This document shows, piece by piece, positions 1 to 11,375 of a stretch of 64,000 nucleotides of DNA. Each line of letters begins with the position of its first letter. The stretch's first letter is position 1. This stretch comes from Phytophthora sp. 'mugwort' (Eukaryota; Oomycota; Peronosporomycetes; Peronosporales; Peronosporaceae): NCBI GenBank assembly GCA_033558025.1, contig JAUCEF010000005.1, forward strand, positions 6,324,001 through 6,388,000. Direction: 5' to 3'. Made by a program: the position numbers and the translations under genes. A model generated the notes under the pieces. That model was not told where the DNA came from. It did no database searches and worked only from the letters and a program-made list of their open reading frames with translations.

Positions 1-77
1 GTCGGTACAGGGGTCTCCTGCAATTGCTGTCACCACAATCCAAGTTGCAGCCATCCGGACAAGCGAGTTGATCCCCA

Positions 78-1217
78 ATGACGTTTAAGATGCTCAAGCT
101 CTTTTCTCCACTGGCTCTAGGTGGCAAGAAGAACCCCGTGAAACTGCAGCATCGAGTGGTCATGGCACCACTTACGAGACTGCGCACGGGCGAGACGGGC
201 GTCCCCACTGACCTTGTGACCGAATATTACGCCCAGCGCAGCACTCCAGGCGGGCTCTTAATCGCCGAGGCCACGAACATCAGCCCCACGGCTCGCGGTT
301 ACTTTGGCTCTCCCGGACTATACACCCGTGAGCAGGTCGAGGGCTGGAAGAAGGTCACGCGCGCGGTGCACCAGAGGCAGGGCAAGATCTTCGTGCAGCT
401 CTGGCACTCTGGACGTGTCGGCCACACGCTCAACCAGCCGAACGGGGAGCAGCCCGTATCGTCATCGTCGACCCCGTTCGAGGACGCCCAAAGTGTCGCC
501 GTCACACGTGAAGGCAGACAACCCTACAATGTCCCCCGTGCTCTTGAAACTCACGAAATCCCGGGCATAGTGGCGGACTACAGACATGCTGCGGAGTACG
601 CCATCGAGGCTGGTTTTGACGGGGTTGAGCTGCATGGCGCCAATGGATATTTGCTGGAACAGTTCTTGTGCGACAGCGTCAACAACCGCACTGATGCGTA
701 CGGCGGTAGCATTGAGAACCGCGCCAGGCTGACGCTCGAGTCGCTTGAGGCGGTGCTTTCGAGTCTGGATTCCAGCCAGGTGGCCATTCGGGTGTCTCCG
801 TACGGCAACACGTTTGGCTGCACGGACTCTACCCCCAAGGAGACGTATACGCATCTGATCAAGCAGTTGAGTCGGCTCGATCTGGCGTACTTGCACGTCG
901 TGGAGCCTCGAGGTCTACACCCGACGGCGCAAAACGTGCCTGATGGCGGCACCACCAAGTTCAGCCGTGCTCTGTACGACGGTGTGCTCATGACTTCATC
1001 GGGCTACAACCGCACGGAAGGGATTAACGTGACGGAGAGCGGCTTGGCGGACTGCGTCGCGTACGGTCGCTCGTTCATCGCCAACCCGGACCTGGTGCAT
1101 CGACTCGAGGTCGACGCCGCGTGGAACGCCTGGGACTTCAATACTTTTTACCCGTTGCCGAACGTGCCCATGTCCGCAGGTTACACCGACTACCCCGCGC
1201 TTAAAGTGAAGGCCTAG
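78..1217 (+). CDS. Old yellow enzyme family NADPH:flavin oxidoreductase (12-oxophytodienoate reductase-like)
   Basis: Intronless 379-residue protein, full length for the family. OYE enzymes are FMN-bound TIM barrels that use NADPH to reduce activated C=C bonds of enals, enones and oxylipins. The N-terminal block with LFSPL and VVMAPLTR is the usual first strand. The substrate-anion pair and proton donor are visible in HGANGYLLEQF as His186, Asn189 and Tyr191, followed by NRTDAYGGSIENR. YGRSFIANPDL near residue 335 is the FMN-phosphate region. The protein ends in GYTDYPALK. A second in-frame ATG at 90 would remove four residues; I chose 78 as the first. A hAT transposon lies directly behind the stop (target duplication starts at 1218), so the native 3' end may be displaced. 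A broken paralogue follows at 3292. The physiological substrate cannot be read from sequence. Confidence 0.95.
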   Translation: MTFKMLKLFSPLALGGKKNPVKLQHRVVMAPLTRLRTGETGVPTDLVTEYYAQRSTPGGLLIAEATNISPTARGYFGSPGLYTREQVEGWKKVTRAVHQRQGKIFVQLWHSGRVGHTLNQPNGEQPVSSSSTPFEDAQSVAVTREGRQPYNVPRALETHEIPGIVADYRHAAEYAIEAGFDGVELHGANGYLLEQFLCDSVNNRTDAYGGSIENRARLTLESLEAVLSSLDSSQVAIRVSPYGNTFGCTDSTPKETYTHLIKQLSRLDLAYLHVVEPRGLHPTAQNVPDGGTTKFSRALYDGVLMTSSGYNRTEGINVTESGLADCVAYGRSFIANPDLVHRLEVDAAWNAWDFNTFYPLPNVPMSAGYTDYPALKVKA

Positions 1218-1225
1218 CTACTAAG

Positions 1226-3143
1226 CAGAGGTCGGAATTAAATATGGCAATACAGTAATAAATTGGGATTCCAATACAAATATGTACTATTTGATCTGGC
1301 CGATTCCAATACAATATTTTATTGAGCCATTGTTGGCAATAAATACGGCAAAAGTAAGCCTGAAACGTAAGACAGCAGTAGCTTACGTGTGCCCTCCTTT
1401 GAGCTCTACCACACAATGGTATAATTTGCTAGAGCCGATGATATCAGTAGTGAAGTATTCCACACCACTGTCACGTCACCAACGATCCGTTGTCTGTCAG
1501 CGCATCGATCCATGGGTGATTCGGCAAGGCCCACAAGCCTTAAGAGCTCACCACTTCATCTTCCGTGCGCTACAATGGTCGCCAACAAGAAGACTCCTTT
1601 TTCTTCATCCCGCTAGGCCAAGGCCTATTTCGCTGCAACCTGTGCTGCCTCGATCGAAGACAAGTTCCAGGCTCCCAATACTCCAACCTGATTACCCGCC
1701 TGGCTGGGCAGCATGCGGACTACAGTACGCGGTATTTGTCTCCAGCGTCGGCCGTTCCCTGTAGTCGTTTGGCTTCGTGTGCGAGGAAGCAAGCCATCTA
1801 TTCCAGTGGATCCGGTGTATAATTGAGCGGGTCATGCCTATCCACGAGGTTGAAGATGTACTCACGCGAGCCATGAGCAAGTTGCGGTATGTGACAGTCA
1901 AGGCCGTCAAGAAATGTATGGAAGGCATTGCCATCGCGGTCGGTTTTCAAGATCGAGAGGGAGCTCGGAACGCTCTTAGGTCTGGTATTCGACGGCTGGA
2001 CCCCCCCATGCAGGTGTGCATTAAATCGCCGAAACGCTGTTCACGAGGCAGATGGCGAGTTGCGCGTTCCCCTACTGGGCCTATACCCCCTTACCGATGG
2101 CACTCAGACGGCCGATGCTCATGTTCAGCTGTTTGAGACTGTTCTTAACATGTGCAACAAGACCAAGGACGTGGTGGGGGTTTTGGTGGGTGACAACTGC
2201 AGTACAAACCAGTGTATTTCGAACAAGATATACATCCGTTGGTCGGCTGTGCAAGCTACTTGTTCAGCATGGCTGTCAACAAGTTCTTGGCGCCATATGA
2301 TACGCTTTTAGATGAGGTGAATATTCTGATGGTGGCGCTACGTCGAGATAACAACCTTGCGGAGCTCAAGAAGCACCGAACTCTTGCCTGTCAAGCGCAA
2401 CGTCACCCGTTGGTCTTCAACGTTTACAATGGTGCTGCGCTACATACACATTCGGTTTAGGGTCAAGAAGGTGAAGGCTATGGAGCCACTGATTCCGACT
2501 ACAGGAAGCTGGTTTCACAGTTCGAGCATCTGAAGAAGTTCAAGAGCATCTGTAAGCGGTTGCAGCGCAACGACATTGATATTGCGGTGGTCCGCATGAT
2601 GTTTAATGCCCTTGTGGCGGAGTATCCAGTCATGGCGGAACATCTGAAGCCAACAGCGAGGATCGTCCGCACTCCTGCGTTTGAATCTGGCATTGCCCAT
2701 TTGATGCCTATACAATGGTGCTCCCCCTCACTTGGTGAGGAGCATGACAGCACCTCATCCGTTAGTGACGGGTCCGAGGGTCCTCTTCACGGTCGAGTTT
2801 ATCTAAGCGAAGAAACCCAACGTGGCTGGCGACGCGTACTACTTCGTTGACTGGGTTGGTTTCCCGTGATCAACGTAGCAACTGGCAACCAACTTGCCAC
2901 AAGAAATCATCGGTGATTTTGAGCGGGAGGGGCTGGGCACTGTGTGGCCCGTCGATCGGCGAACATTCATATCAACAGGATTGCCTATCGGGACAAGCGG
3001 AAGAGGAAGAACAAGTAGACGAGAATAGATAAATTAAATATAAATTGTGGCAATATTTACTATTGCTGTGGCATAAATTGCCGTTTATATTAGTGAGATG
3101 ACTGCTAGCCAATACAATTTAATACTGTATTGGCGGACCTCTG
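1226..3143 (+). mobile_element. hAT-superfamily DNA transposon, near-complete but inactivated (1918 bp)
   Basis: Both ends are readable. The element begins CAGAGGTCGG and ends with CCTCTG, so the termini are inverted. The next 20 bases inside each end also match imperfectly (a CAATACAGTA core). An exact 8-bp duplication, CTACTAAG, lies at 1218-1225 and 3144-3151; 8 bp and CAG-type termini are diagnostic of hAT. The interior carries a degenerate transposase in shifting frames: an FDGWT motif near 1990-2010, a VGDNC block near 2190, and PVMAEHLKPTARIV near 2620. Several stops and frameshifts break it, so it is non-autonomous now. It was inserted one base behind the OYE stop codon. Confidence 0.88.
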
Positions 3144-3291
3144 CTACTAAGAGGTAGTTACTCAAAACAAAATGTTGTCGTCTAACTAAGTACTATGAAC
3201 TCTGTGGGTTTCCGCTCGGTCATTCGTTGACGGCAATAAGCGGCACAGCTGCTTAGACGAGCAACAGCTCTCGGGTCCCTCAACTTCTGCG

Positions 3292-4465
3292 GTGCTCAAC
3301 CTCTTCTCTCCGTTTATGCTTGGCGGCAAAGCCCCGTGCACCATTACAGCACCAAGTTGTGATGGCGCCGCTCACGAGACTACGCACCAGCTAGAACGGC
3401 GTTCCGACCGATCTCGTGGCCGAGTACTACCGCAGCGCAGCACTCCTGGCGGTCTGATCATAGGTGAAGCCACGAATATCAACCCCACGACACCCCTCCC
3501 CCCCTTTGCAGCCCCCTGGCTTGTTCACTTTTGAGCACGACGAGGGCTGGAAGAAGGTGACGCATGCGGTGCATGTCGAGGACGGAAATATTTTCATGCA
3601 GCTCTGGCACACCGGTCGTGTGGGGCACACACTGAACCAACCGAACGAAGTATTACTCGTGTCAACGTCCGCCGTGGGGTTGGATGCTGTCAAAACCTCT
3701 GCAGTCACTCAGAAGGGCAGACGCGAGTACTTCACGCCGCGTGCGCCGGAGACTCACGAGATCCCAGGCGTCATCGCCGACTATACGCGCGCGGCTGAGA
3801 ATGCTATCGCTGCCGGGTTCGACGGCGTCGAGCTGCATGGCGCAACGGGTACCTCCGGTTACGTAGAGAGAAGGTCACCGGAGGGTCTGCCCACGGTTTC
3901 GGGTCCGCGTCCAAGATAGTAGCAGTTGAAGCGCCAAGACAAGAACTCTGAGCGGCGCTATGGCGATGGCTATTATTTCTAGAATGTCACTCGTACTAAT
4001 CATTGCTACTGTGTGCGCCACAGTAGCTAGTGATCGCTCGTCTTGATGGTGTTGTCGTCGCCGTCTGCAATGCCCTGGCCGACCACATGAGCGAGGTCGC
4101 TCACCTAACCAGAGGTGACCTCAACCGCGATATCCTGCTTGACACTGCTGCTTTCTGATGCAGAGACGCCAGTCTATCCGCGCCCTCACTCGCGTGCCGT
4201 GCAATAAGGTTAAAGATCCATAGCGAGGCCAGACTCACCGGTGACCCTTGTTCTAAACTACCGTACCTCCTCTAGCAGTTCCTGTGCTACAGTGTGGACA
4301 AGCGCACAGACAAGTATGGCGGCGGCATCGAGACCGTGGCAGCTGATTGTTCGAGGCCCTCAACGCCGTGCTGTCCAGCTTGGAGTCGTGCCAGGTGGCC
4401 ATCCATTGTCCCCGTTCGGCGTTACCTTCGGGCTTGGCTACACGGACTACTTGACGCTCGAATAG
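3292..4465 (+). pseudogene. Broken second copy of the old yellow enzyme gene
   Basis: Fragments in several frames follow the order of the intact OYE at 78-1217: NLFSPFMLGGKA at the start, then GWKKVTHAVHVEDGNIFMQL, GRVGHTLNQPN, ETHEIPGVIADY and FDGVELHGAT to about 3848. After a 406-bp insertion the match resumes near 4271 with DKRTDKYGGGIE and finishes with GYTDY. Frameshifts near 3350 and 3410, and the loss of most of the C-terminal third (the block between the GG-IE motif and GYTDY is very short), rule out a working enzyme. It probably arose by tandem duplication with the upstream gene, before or independently of the hAT insertion that now separates them. Confidence 0.85.
3857..4262. mobile_element. 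406-bp non-autonomous MITE inside the OYE pseudogene
   Basis: An exact 8-bp direct repeat, GTACCTCC, flanks this segment (3849-3856 and 4263-4270), and skipping it rejoins the OYE alignment without a gap. The ends are imperfect inverted repeats of about 35 bp: both read GGT at the tip and share an internal GGTCACCGG core about 17 bases in. No protein is encoded. An 8-bp target duplication suggests hAT, although the tips are not the usual CAG; a MULE-type origin is possible. Confidence 0.8.
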
Positions 4466-4544
4466 AAGTCCTCGCTATAATAGCTACCGCTAGTCGAACG
4501 CAGCATTACGATTAAATTGTTTTAGATCGACCCGTAGCCATTCG

Positions 4545-6700
4545 CAGGCTGCAGATATTAACATGGCCATAAAAAAATGATCATTCATTTCGTACATAAA
4601 TGAATGTCATCAAGACTACCAAATGTCATAACTTATGCTGGACTTCCTACAAATGTCATAATGTATCCTCAGGTTTCCTGACCAACCGTGCAACCTACCA
4701 GCACAACAGGGGGTCTACAGCTCTCATTGTGCATTTTTGCAAGCCACCCGCCTCACTCCATCCCATCCCAGCAAGCACCAACGCAGTGATCCTCGTTCGC
4801 GCCCCGCCCGCCCAGCCTTCACTTCCTACCAGGTTTCATGGTTCTACTCCGACCGTGCCGCGACGACTATGATGAAGCTATCCTCGAATACTTCCGTTGT
4901 CGCTGCGGTACGGTTCGGAAGCAGACCCGCCGCAACGGACACGCCAATCTCATGCAGCACGTGAGACGCGAGCAGCCCGCCTTCAAGGCGGAGATGCTCG
5001 AAGCCACGACGGGTGAGACAGGCTCTCTACTGAGCTCCGTGCGACGGACCTCACACACTCTGTACGGGTGGCTGCTCCGGATCGTCATGAGCAATCTCAA
5101 GAATCGCACAACTCGACGGTACGTTAATCTCTTGCTTTTATTTTTTTATTTAAGAAACAGTTTCTAAATGTGTTTTTACTTTGCGCTGTAATTAGCTACA
5201 CCACGCTGGACCCCATCTGCGTGGGGGCCCTGCGGGCTACGATGGAAGGGGTCGTGCTAGCAGTGGAAAGGTCTGTCTCCTCCGAGATGCCGGACGTCTT
5301 TGGCCTCATCCTGGATGGGTGGACCCATTTGTCCGAGCATTACATCGCGATCTTCGCTTGCTACGAAGTGAATGGCAAGGTTAAAACCCCGCTGCTATGC
5401 ATGGCCCCTCTCCTAAATGATGCCGATGACGACCTATCCGCCGTCGCTCACAGCGAATTCCTTGCTAACATGTTGCCTCGTGACTTTGGCAAGCAGCTGG
5501 ACCAGTGCGTCTTTATCGTAGAGACAATTGCAGCGTAACCGGCGTCTGGCTACGCTAGTCGGTGTGCCCGTGGTTGGGTGTGCCTCACACCGGCTCAGCC
5601 GCGCAGTGCAGCAGCAGCTACAAAATAACGAGACCGACCTTGCTGAAGTGCAAGCCCTGATGATCAAGTTACGGACGCTAACTCAGTCGGCAAAGTCGCG
5701 GTACGCTTGTTTATTTTGTGCTGATTTATGTTATTTTCTAATATTTATACTAATTTCTATCTCCGTAAAACGTATTTGTTTAATTTTAGCCTTAAAACTG
5801 ACCTCGACCAGTTATTCGTCAAGATACCCGGTGGAGCTCTACGTTTTCGATGCTCCATCGCTACTTCAAGCTGCTCGAGCATCTTGACAAGGAGGACGAC
5901 GATATCGAAAACCTGATTCCCTCTCCGGCCTGCAACCGGTGTCTTCGCTCTCTCTACAAGGAGCTGCAGGACGTCGAATCTGTATCGAAGGCGCTAAAAA
6001 GGAACCGACGTCGATCTGCTAGACGTTCGCGAGTGGTTCGATGGATTCATCAATGCCGAGCCAGAGTACGCCACTTATCTGGGCAAGTTAACTGCGTGCG
6101 ACGGAGTTTTGGCAAGGCATGCTAATTTATTTATGTGCTATATGCAGGGCCGCGAGCTGACATCGTCCACAGCCCAGACTTCGAGTCTGGCTGTGTACGT
6201 GTGCTGCGTGGCAAGTCTAACCGGCTGACGAAAGCAAAGAAGGCAGCCCTGCGCCCGTTCGCTGTTGGGGCCGCGCCCGACTCCGCACCTGATGGCGAAG
6301 GAGAGGGGTCCTTCGTAGAGCGTCTGCAGAAGCGGCGTCGGCTTGCCGAGCGTGAGCAGCAATACGCTCTGCTCGGAAGTGTTCCACCCACCTCCCATAT
6401 GGTGGAGCGGTTCCTTAGTATAGCTCGCATCACGTGCGGGCACGAACGCAACAGTCTGCATCCATTTGCGCTGGAGCAGATTCTGTTCCTGCGTCAGAAT
6501 TCGAGCTACTGAGATGTACACGGTCGACAACCTCCGCAGTTAAGCAAAATATAGCTTTGCATGATCTGGCATTTCCCATTATGTATGTGTTGTTGGTCAT
6601 GAATGTCATAATTGATGTTCTGGGTTGTACGTCTTGCATGACATTATTTATCTTGCTGCTTCGTCCTACATTCATATACATGCCATAATCGGCGGCCCTC
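4545..6700 (+). mobile_element. Second hAT-superfamily element (2156 bp)
   Basis: An exact 8-bp duplication, GCCATTCG, lies at 4537-4544 and 6701-6708. The left end begins CAGGCTGC and the right end, read inward, begins GAGGGCCGC, giving a degenerate terminal inverted repeat with a shared GAT-AT block. Copies of AATGTCAT cluster just inside both ends (three between 4600 and 4665, two between 6600 and 6645), as expected for subterminal transposase binding repeats. The interior is the transposase relic at 4838-6512. Confidence 0.8.
4838..6512 (+). pseudogene. hAT transposase with BED-type zinc finger, intron-containing, frameshifted
   Basis: The N-terminus has a BED-like finger (C-R-C pair then H-A-N-L-M-Q-H). 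It is followed by a DDE domain start (FGLILDGWT at about 5300), a degraded GDNC region near 5520, VGVPVVGCASHR at 5560-5590, and MLHRYFKLLEHLDKE at 5850. At the C-terminus PTSHMVERFLSIA and HPFALEQILFLR match the hATC dimerisation domain. Two segments look like spliced introns: 5119-5193 (GTACGT...TTAG) and about 5701-5790 (GTACGC...TTTAG); removing the first keeps the frame. Single-base losses near 5525-5560 and 5800 break the frame, so no full protein can be made. It resembles the relics at 1226-3143 and 37421-38514. Confidence 0.82.
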
Positions 6701-6708
6701 GCCATTCG

Positions 6709-7545
6709 TCTACTTCTACATGTTAAAGTTACCGTACAGTCAGCAGCCGGATACCGATCTATTTCCTCTGCAATGCTGTGCCAGCCAGCCCCTCCTCCAC
6801 GGTGTTTATCGCGACGTCGAAATGGAGGCCTCACGCATCGGCTCCATGCCCGAAAACTGTCCAACGCGCCAGTACTCATTTTGCGTCGTGAGAGCGAGCA
6901 CACAAACCAACGACTGCTGAATTTCAATAGGCGGGAGGTTTGTGCCATCTGGCCCACGTCAAGTTTGCTAACTACTCGCCCCCCCCCCCTCCTCTTCCGT
7001 CATCACCTCAGTGGTCGCATTCTTCGGCATTGCTGTAAAGCGATCGCACTCTTGCCTTCTCGCCTTCATTCAGTGTCCAGCTCGAGTCGCTTATCCAACT
7101 GCATTCAGCCGGGCCAAACCCCAGCACAATTACCTTCCCACCGTTCACGCTCATTCGTCAGTCGTCAATAAGCCGAGTCGAATCAAGACTGCTTCAGTCT
7201 CTCCGTTAATCGAGACCAACTCTAAACCCTAAATTCTAAACCCTAGGACGGAGGTCGCCCGTTCCAGCCGGGAGAGCTGCAGGCAATGCTGGAACAGGAT
7301 GCAGGGGTTACGTCAGCAGCAACATCTAGGAATACGAGACACCCCGTCGTCCGGACTCCAACACCCGATAATCCCGATACCGGACCTCGACTTTCAGGCT
7401 ATGGACCTCCGCAGACTGGTGGCGTTGTGGGTGAAATCGCCGCTGACCGCTCTATGTACTTCAAAATCCGCTCCAAATACAAGATCTCCAACATCATGGA
7501 CTGTAGTCGCCCGGATCGTTCATCAGTGTCTTACCAGGGTGCATT
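6709..7545. other. Non-coding stretch, no gene seen
   Basis: The short ORFs here have no family motif and unlike composition to nearby genes. A run of ten C lies near 6980 and a telomere-like motif at 7221-7246. I see nothing else that can be supported. Confidence 0.5.
7221..7246. repeat. Short interstitial telomere-like repeat
   Basis: Two units of CTAAACCCTA separated by a few bases resemble the TTTAGGG-type telomere repeat reported for oomycetes. It is too short to be a telomere and may be chance or a repair scar. A similar TTAACCCTAAACCC lies near 61328. Confidence 0.35.
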
Positions 7546-7779
7546 TCAACATACCGCTAGGAGCTTTTGCCTGAATACTTTAATAGTCTTATGACATCGA
7601 TACGGGTTCAAGTGCAACATGTATCTTGCAGAAAACCGGATCTTGTGCTTTGATCTACTAACCCGGCGGGGGCAGAAGCGGTCGATGCACACTACGTGAA
7701 GAACGCCATTGCACGGACTGACGTCCTGAAAACTTGCTGACCTCACTAAAGAGCGTGGCCCAACGGCAGATTCCTTGCC

Positions 7780-8360
7780 TGAATGTTTGCGATTAGCAAT
7801 TTCGATCGCGTTTGAAAGGAAAGCGGGCACAGCCTACCGCAGCACCCTTCAGTATTATGTACTTCATGCTGCCGCTGATGTGGTACGCCTGACTTGCGGG
7901 TGCCTGCCGTGGTGGTGGTGTGGCCTTTTATTTACTGTATCATGCCCCCACCTTCAGACGCGAAGTTTGCATCTGTATAGACCTAAAAGAATGCGCAGCT
8001 TGTCAAATTGGCGTGCTTTTTATAATCCTACTGCAATCCCATGTCCTGCCTTCCTATCAAGTACCGCATCACTCGTTTTGCAGCCCGCCAATGCGCAAGC
8101 CCATATGTGCTGAAGAACTTACTGATAATCCGTACAGCCTTTGCCAATTCAGGGCGCGACCCCATCACTAAATGCTGAAGGCACCCAACAAGACTTCGAT
8201 GCGGCAGCCTTTCACACTTCTCATGCTCTTCCTGGGTAGCATATTGCAGCATTACCCCTCCACTGTCATCGGAATGCGTACCGGGTACGCCGAATCCATG
8301 TTGAACTTTGCCATGATGTCCTCGATGTACTTAGTCTGCTTTAACGATACGTGCGTCTCA
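7780..8360 (-). pseudogene. Copia RT connection and RNase H relic
   Basis: At 8252-8028 HRSLVGCLQHLVMGSRPELAK and HWRAAKRVMRYLIGRQDMGLQ are the conserved Copia region just before RNase H. Downstream, VYTDANFASE near 7985 corresponds to the first RNase H Asp motif. After this the frame decays. Confidence 0.7.
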
Positions 8361-8389
8361 GGTTCATAATTGATCTGCAACCCAAACAA

Positions 8390-10049
8390 ATAATTCACGT
8401 CGCCAAGTCACTTCGTCTTGAAGCGATCCGTCAGCGCCTTGTCCACGAAGTCTACCTCCGCTCCGTTACCCACTAGCAGAATGTCATCCACATAGATTGG
8501 CAGAAGTGTGGTGTAGTGAACACCAGACAGAGTGGTTCACATATCGCACTTAAGCAGCAACCACGGTACTTTTCTCTGAGTACGAAGCCAGCTGGCAACT
8601 CGGCTACTCGACTGGATGACTCAGCCGGTCGTTGAGTTTGGGTGATTACATTGAGATCTTTGCGGAGGGTCGGTTGAGAGCCGACCACACTTCATTTAAC
8701 ATGATATTTGTAGAGGAATATAGTTAGCAATAGGAGGAATCCCTTGGGGCTCCCAGAAAATAAATAATAACATAGTAACTCTTTCCAATTCCAAGACAAG
8801 TGCAATTGTCCAGTAAGTCTCTGCACGGGCTGGATTATGGTTGCCATTAACACCAGAGAAGCATAGCATGTAGGGTGTTGATTGGTAGCACCAAGAGAAC
8901 TAGGTCGGCCCGGGGAAGGGGGTGTCTCACCGAGCGCGAAGGATGAAGTCCTGCCGAACTCGGCGGGCCGGTCCCGTACAGCTCGGGTACAGTAACACTT
9001 CTAGCCGAAAAGCCTTTGCTATCGGCGACCCGACAAAGCGCTAACGCGCCGTCGTCCGCTCTTCAGCGAAGGACACGGGATATCTACGCCAGAGGCAGTC
9101 AGCTCAGCTCAGCTCTGTGTATTAATTGGCTTGGGGCACTTGGTCTCCGGGGAAGCGAGGCACCACTGTCCCGGAAGAGGCGAACGGCTAGGGGCAACCC
9201 AGCGTAGGCCAACAAGGGCCGACTAGCTCGGGTATTGTTGTGTTTCTTGCGTAGTATCCACATCTGACAAATTTGTGTGTGCTGCAACACCACATAAGGA
9301 CAAGTGTGCCCTCAATCCCGATCCACTACAGCCCTTCGTCCTTAAAGCTCTGGCAAAAACCGAACTCAACCAACACGCGATGCAGCGTGCTATTCCAGTT
9401 ACGAGGCGATTGCGGTAGTCCGTAGATGTTCATCTAAAGGTAGCCAAAGCCCTCGTGACACCTCTTCACAAAGCTCTCCGGTTGCTCCATATAGATGATC
9501 AGTCCGGTTGGTACGTTGAAAAAGCAGTGACAAAGTCAACTGCTTCACTATCACTTTTGTAAATCCATCCCACGGGAAGACAAGACGTAAAGCCTCAAAT
9601 CTCACCACTTCGGCAAACGTCTCATCAAAATCAATCCCCCAGATCTGGTATTAACCGAGCACTACGAAGCGAGCCTTGAACCGCAACACCCTCAACCCAT
9701 TTTCCTTGAGCGTCCACACCCATTTGTTCTTCAAGATGTGCGTGTTCTTCGGTCTCAGTACTAGTTCCCAAGTTTCATTCTCGAGCTGTGCCAAGAACTC
9801 CTTCGTGGCTTCGAGCCATTCCTTCTTACGCGAAGAAGCCATCAATTCCTTCCATGACGATAACACTTCGGTCTTCATCGTCGCAGTTACCGAGGACGAG
9901 GGGCCAAAGGCCATAGACACGAACTCCTCCAGTCGCGTCGGAGTTTTGAGAGCACGAGCAGAACTCCGTTTTTTTATCACCCGGCAGGTAAGAGTCGTTT
10001 TCTGCGTGGGGGGGGTTCTCCTCTGGGCTCTTTTTACTTTCTGGTGCAC
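8390..10049 (-). pseudogene. Copia reverse transcriptase relic, interrupted
   Basis: The RT start is at 10049-9651 (EWLEATKEFLAQLENETWEL and KNKWVWTLKENG). The middle part lies at 9608-9340, where VVKQL, RGLWLPLDE and RNWNSTLHRVLVEFGF-like text can be followed across frames. After an 819-bp insertion the active-site strand YVDDILLVGNGAEVDF appears at about 8505-8455. Frames are broken in several places. Confidence 0.75.
8512..9330. mobile_element. Probable LTR-like insertion nested in the Copia RT
   Basis: This 819-bp segment separates RT motifs that are normally adjacent. It starts TGTAGTG and ends CACTACA, a perfect 7-bp inverted terminus of the TG...CA type found on LTRs. No coding domain is visible in it. 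The flanking bases do not form a target duplication, so it may be a recombined solo LTR or a rearranged piece. Confidence 0.45.
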
Positions 10050-10420
10050 CTACAATCTCTTGTTCCTTCTGCTCTTAGGTGCCAGAACTCGCCATCGCTG
10101 GCGGTACCTACGTTGCCAACTCACTTTGTAGCGCCAAGTCGCGATCGCTACGATCAAATTCGTCCACATCCATCACCAGAACCTCGCCAATGGGAGCTTC
10201 TTGCTGTCCAGGTTTGGACGCCTTCTCAACCGATAAGCTTCATCGAGAAGTTTTATCACATAAGATCTATCCACTGTAGTCTCCTGCAGAGCTGCAAGCT
10301 TTCATGTCGAAAATCGTTTTTTTTACACCCCACTCTAAGTCAAGCAGCTTTGTTTTCGTAGCACATCCGACCGGCAGAGCAGGCGCACCCTCTAGTGGCA
10401 TTTTTCCCATATGGTAGACA

Positions 10421-11277
10421 TTATCTACGAACTTGATCGCTAGACAGCCAAAGGGCGAAGATGAAGCACGCTAGGCTTCGACCCGCACAGCTTCTCATGT
10501 GGCGTCGGCTTATCTCCATTGCCCTTTGTACTCGCTCGATTTGCCGTCTCGACCACGTAGCTAGCCGCTTCTCCCAAATTATTCCAGGAAGATCACAACT
10601 GTATAATACAGCGCGTACTTTATTCATCAACACGTCGTGCGCTCTTTCAATCTGGCAGACCTCCTCAGGTGTATAAGGGTGAGCGAATATTTGTATCCAC
10701 TCACCAGCAAACATCGATTTCGCATCTTGGTTTAGAAACTCAGGTCCTTGATCCGAGTGGAGCGTGCTCACCAGCTTGTGATGCTTAGCACTAACTTAAT
10801 CTCGAAAGCAAATCTGCTTCTCCACATTTTCCTACTTCGTATTCAGCCCATACAACCACTGATATCTCGATCCTTCGTCAATGAGATGCAAATACACTGT
10901 ATTACTCTCTAGCGTGGGCACACTGAGAAAGCCCAGATCCATCAATACTTTGGCGAACGGCATCGTCGCCGTCTTAGGTGTCATCTTCTTGAAGGACAAC
11001 CTCTTCCTTTCGCCATATCACAATTGCCACATCCGAATTTTCTGGTAGTCTGAGCAGTGGTTGGCAGCACGGCCAACATCGGCTGTGGGCGCGGAACTTC
11101 TACCATCATCTGGTAGTGATCACCCACCATTTCATAGTTCCAGGCAATGAGGTTCATTCTATTTTTCAGTGTCGTCACCTCCTGGTCCTCACTAGTCTGT
11201 GCGAAGAAGCCATACTCCTTGTATGACTTCCGCTGGGATAGCAGGTTTGTCGTTCCTTCCACACAGAGAGCCTCCAC
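10421..11277 (-). pseudogene. Copia integrase relic
   Basis: At 11277-10981 the gag-pre-integrase region (NRMNLIAWNYEMVGDHYQM, then a Cys-x2-Cys pair) leads into the integrase core. At 10771-10421 LHSDQGPEFLNQDAK contains the second catalytic Asp context, followed by an altered PYTPEEVCQIERA in place of the usual PxxPxxNGxxER block. Stops separate the parts. Confidence 0.78.
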
Positions 11278-11375
11278 CGTTATCCACAGTCGAGCCTAGT
11301 TTGCGCATCCACGATCACGAGCTTGATCAACACCTTCGTCTTGGGCTTTCTTGCGAGAGTTGTCGAACCACTTTA

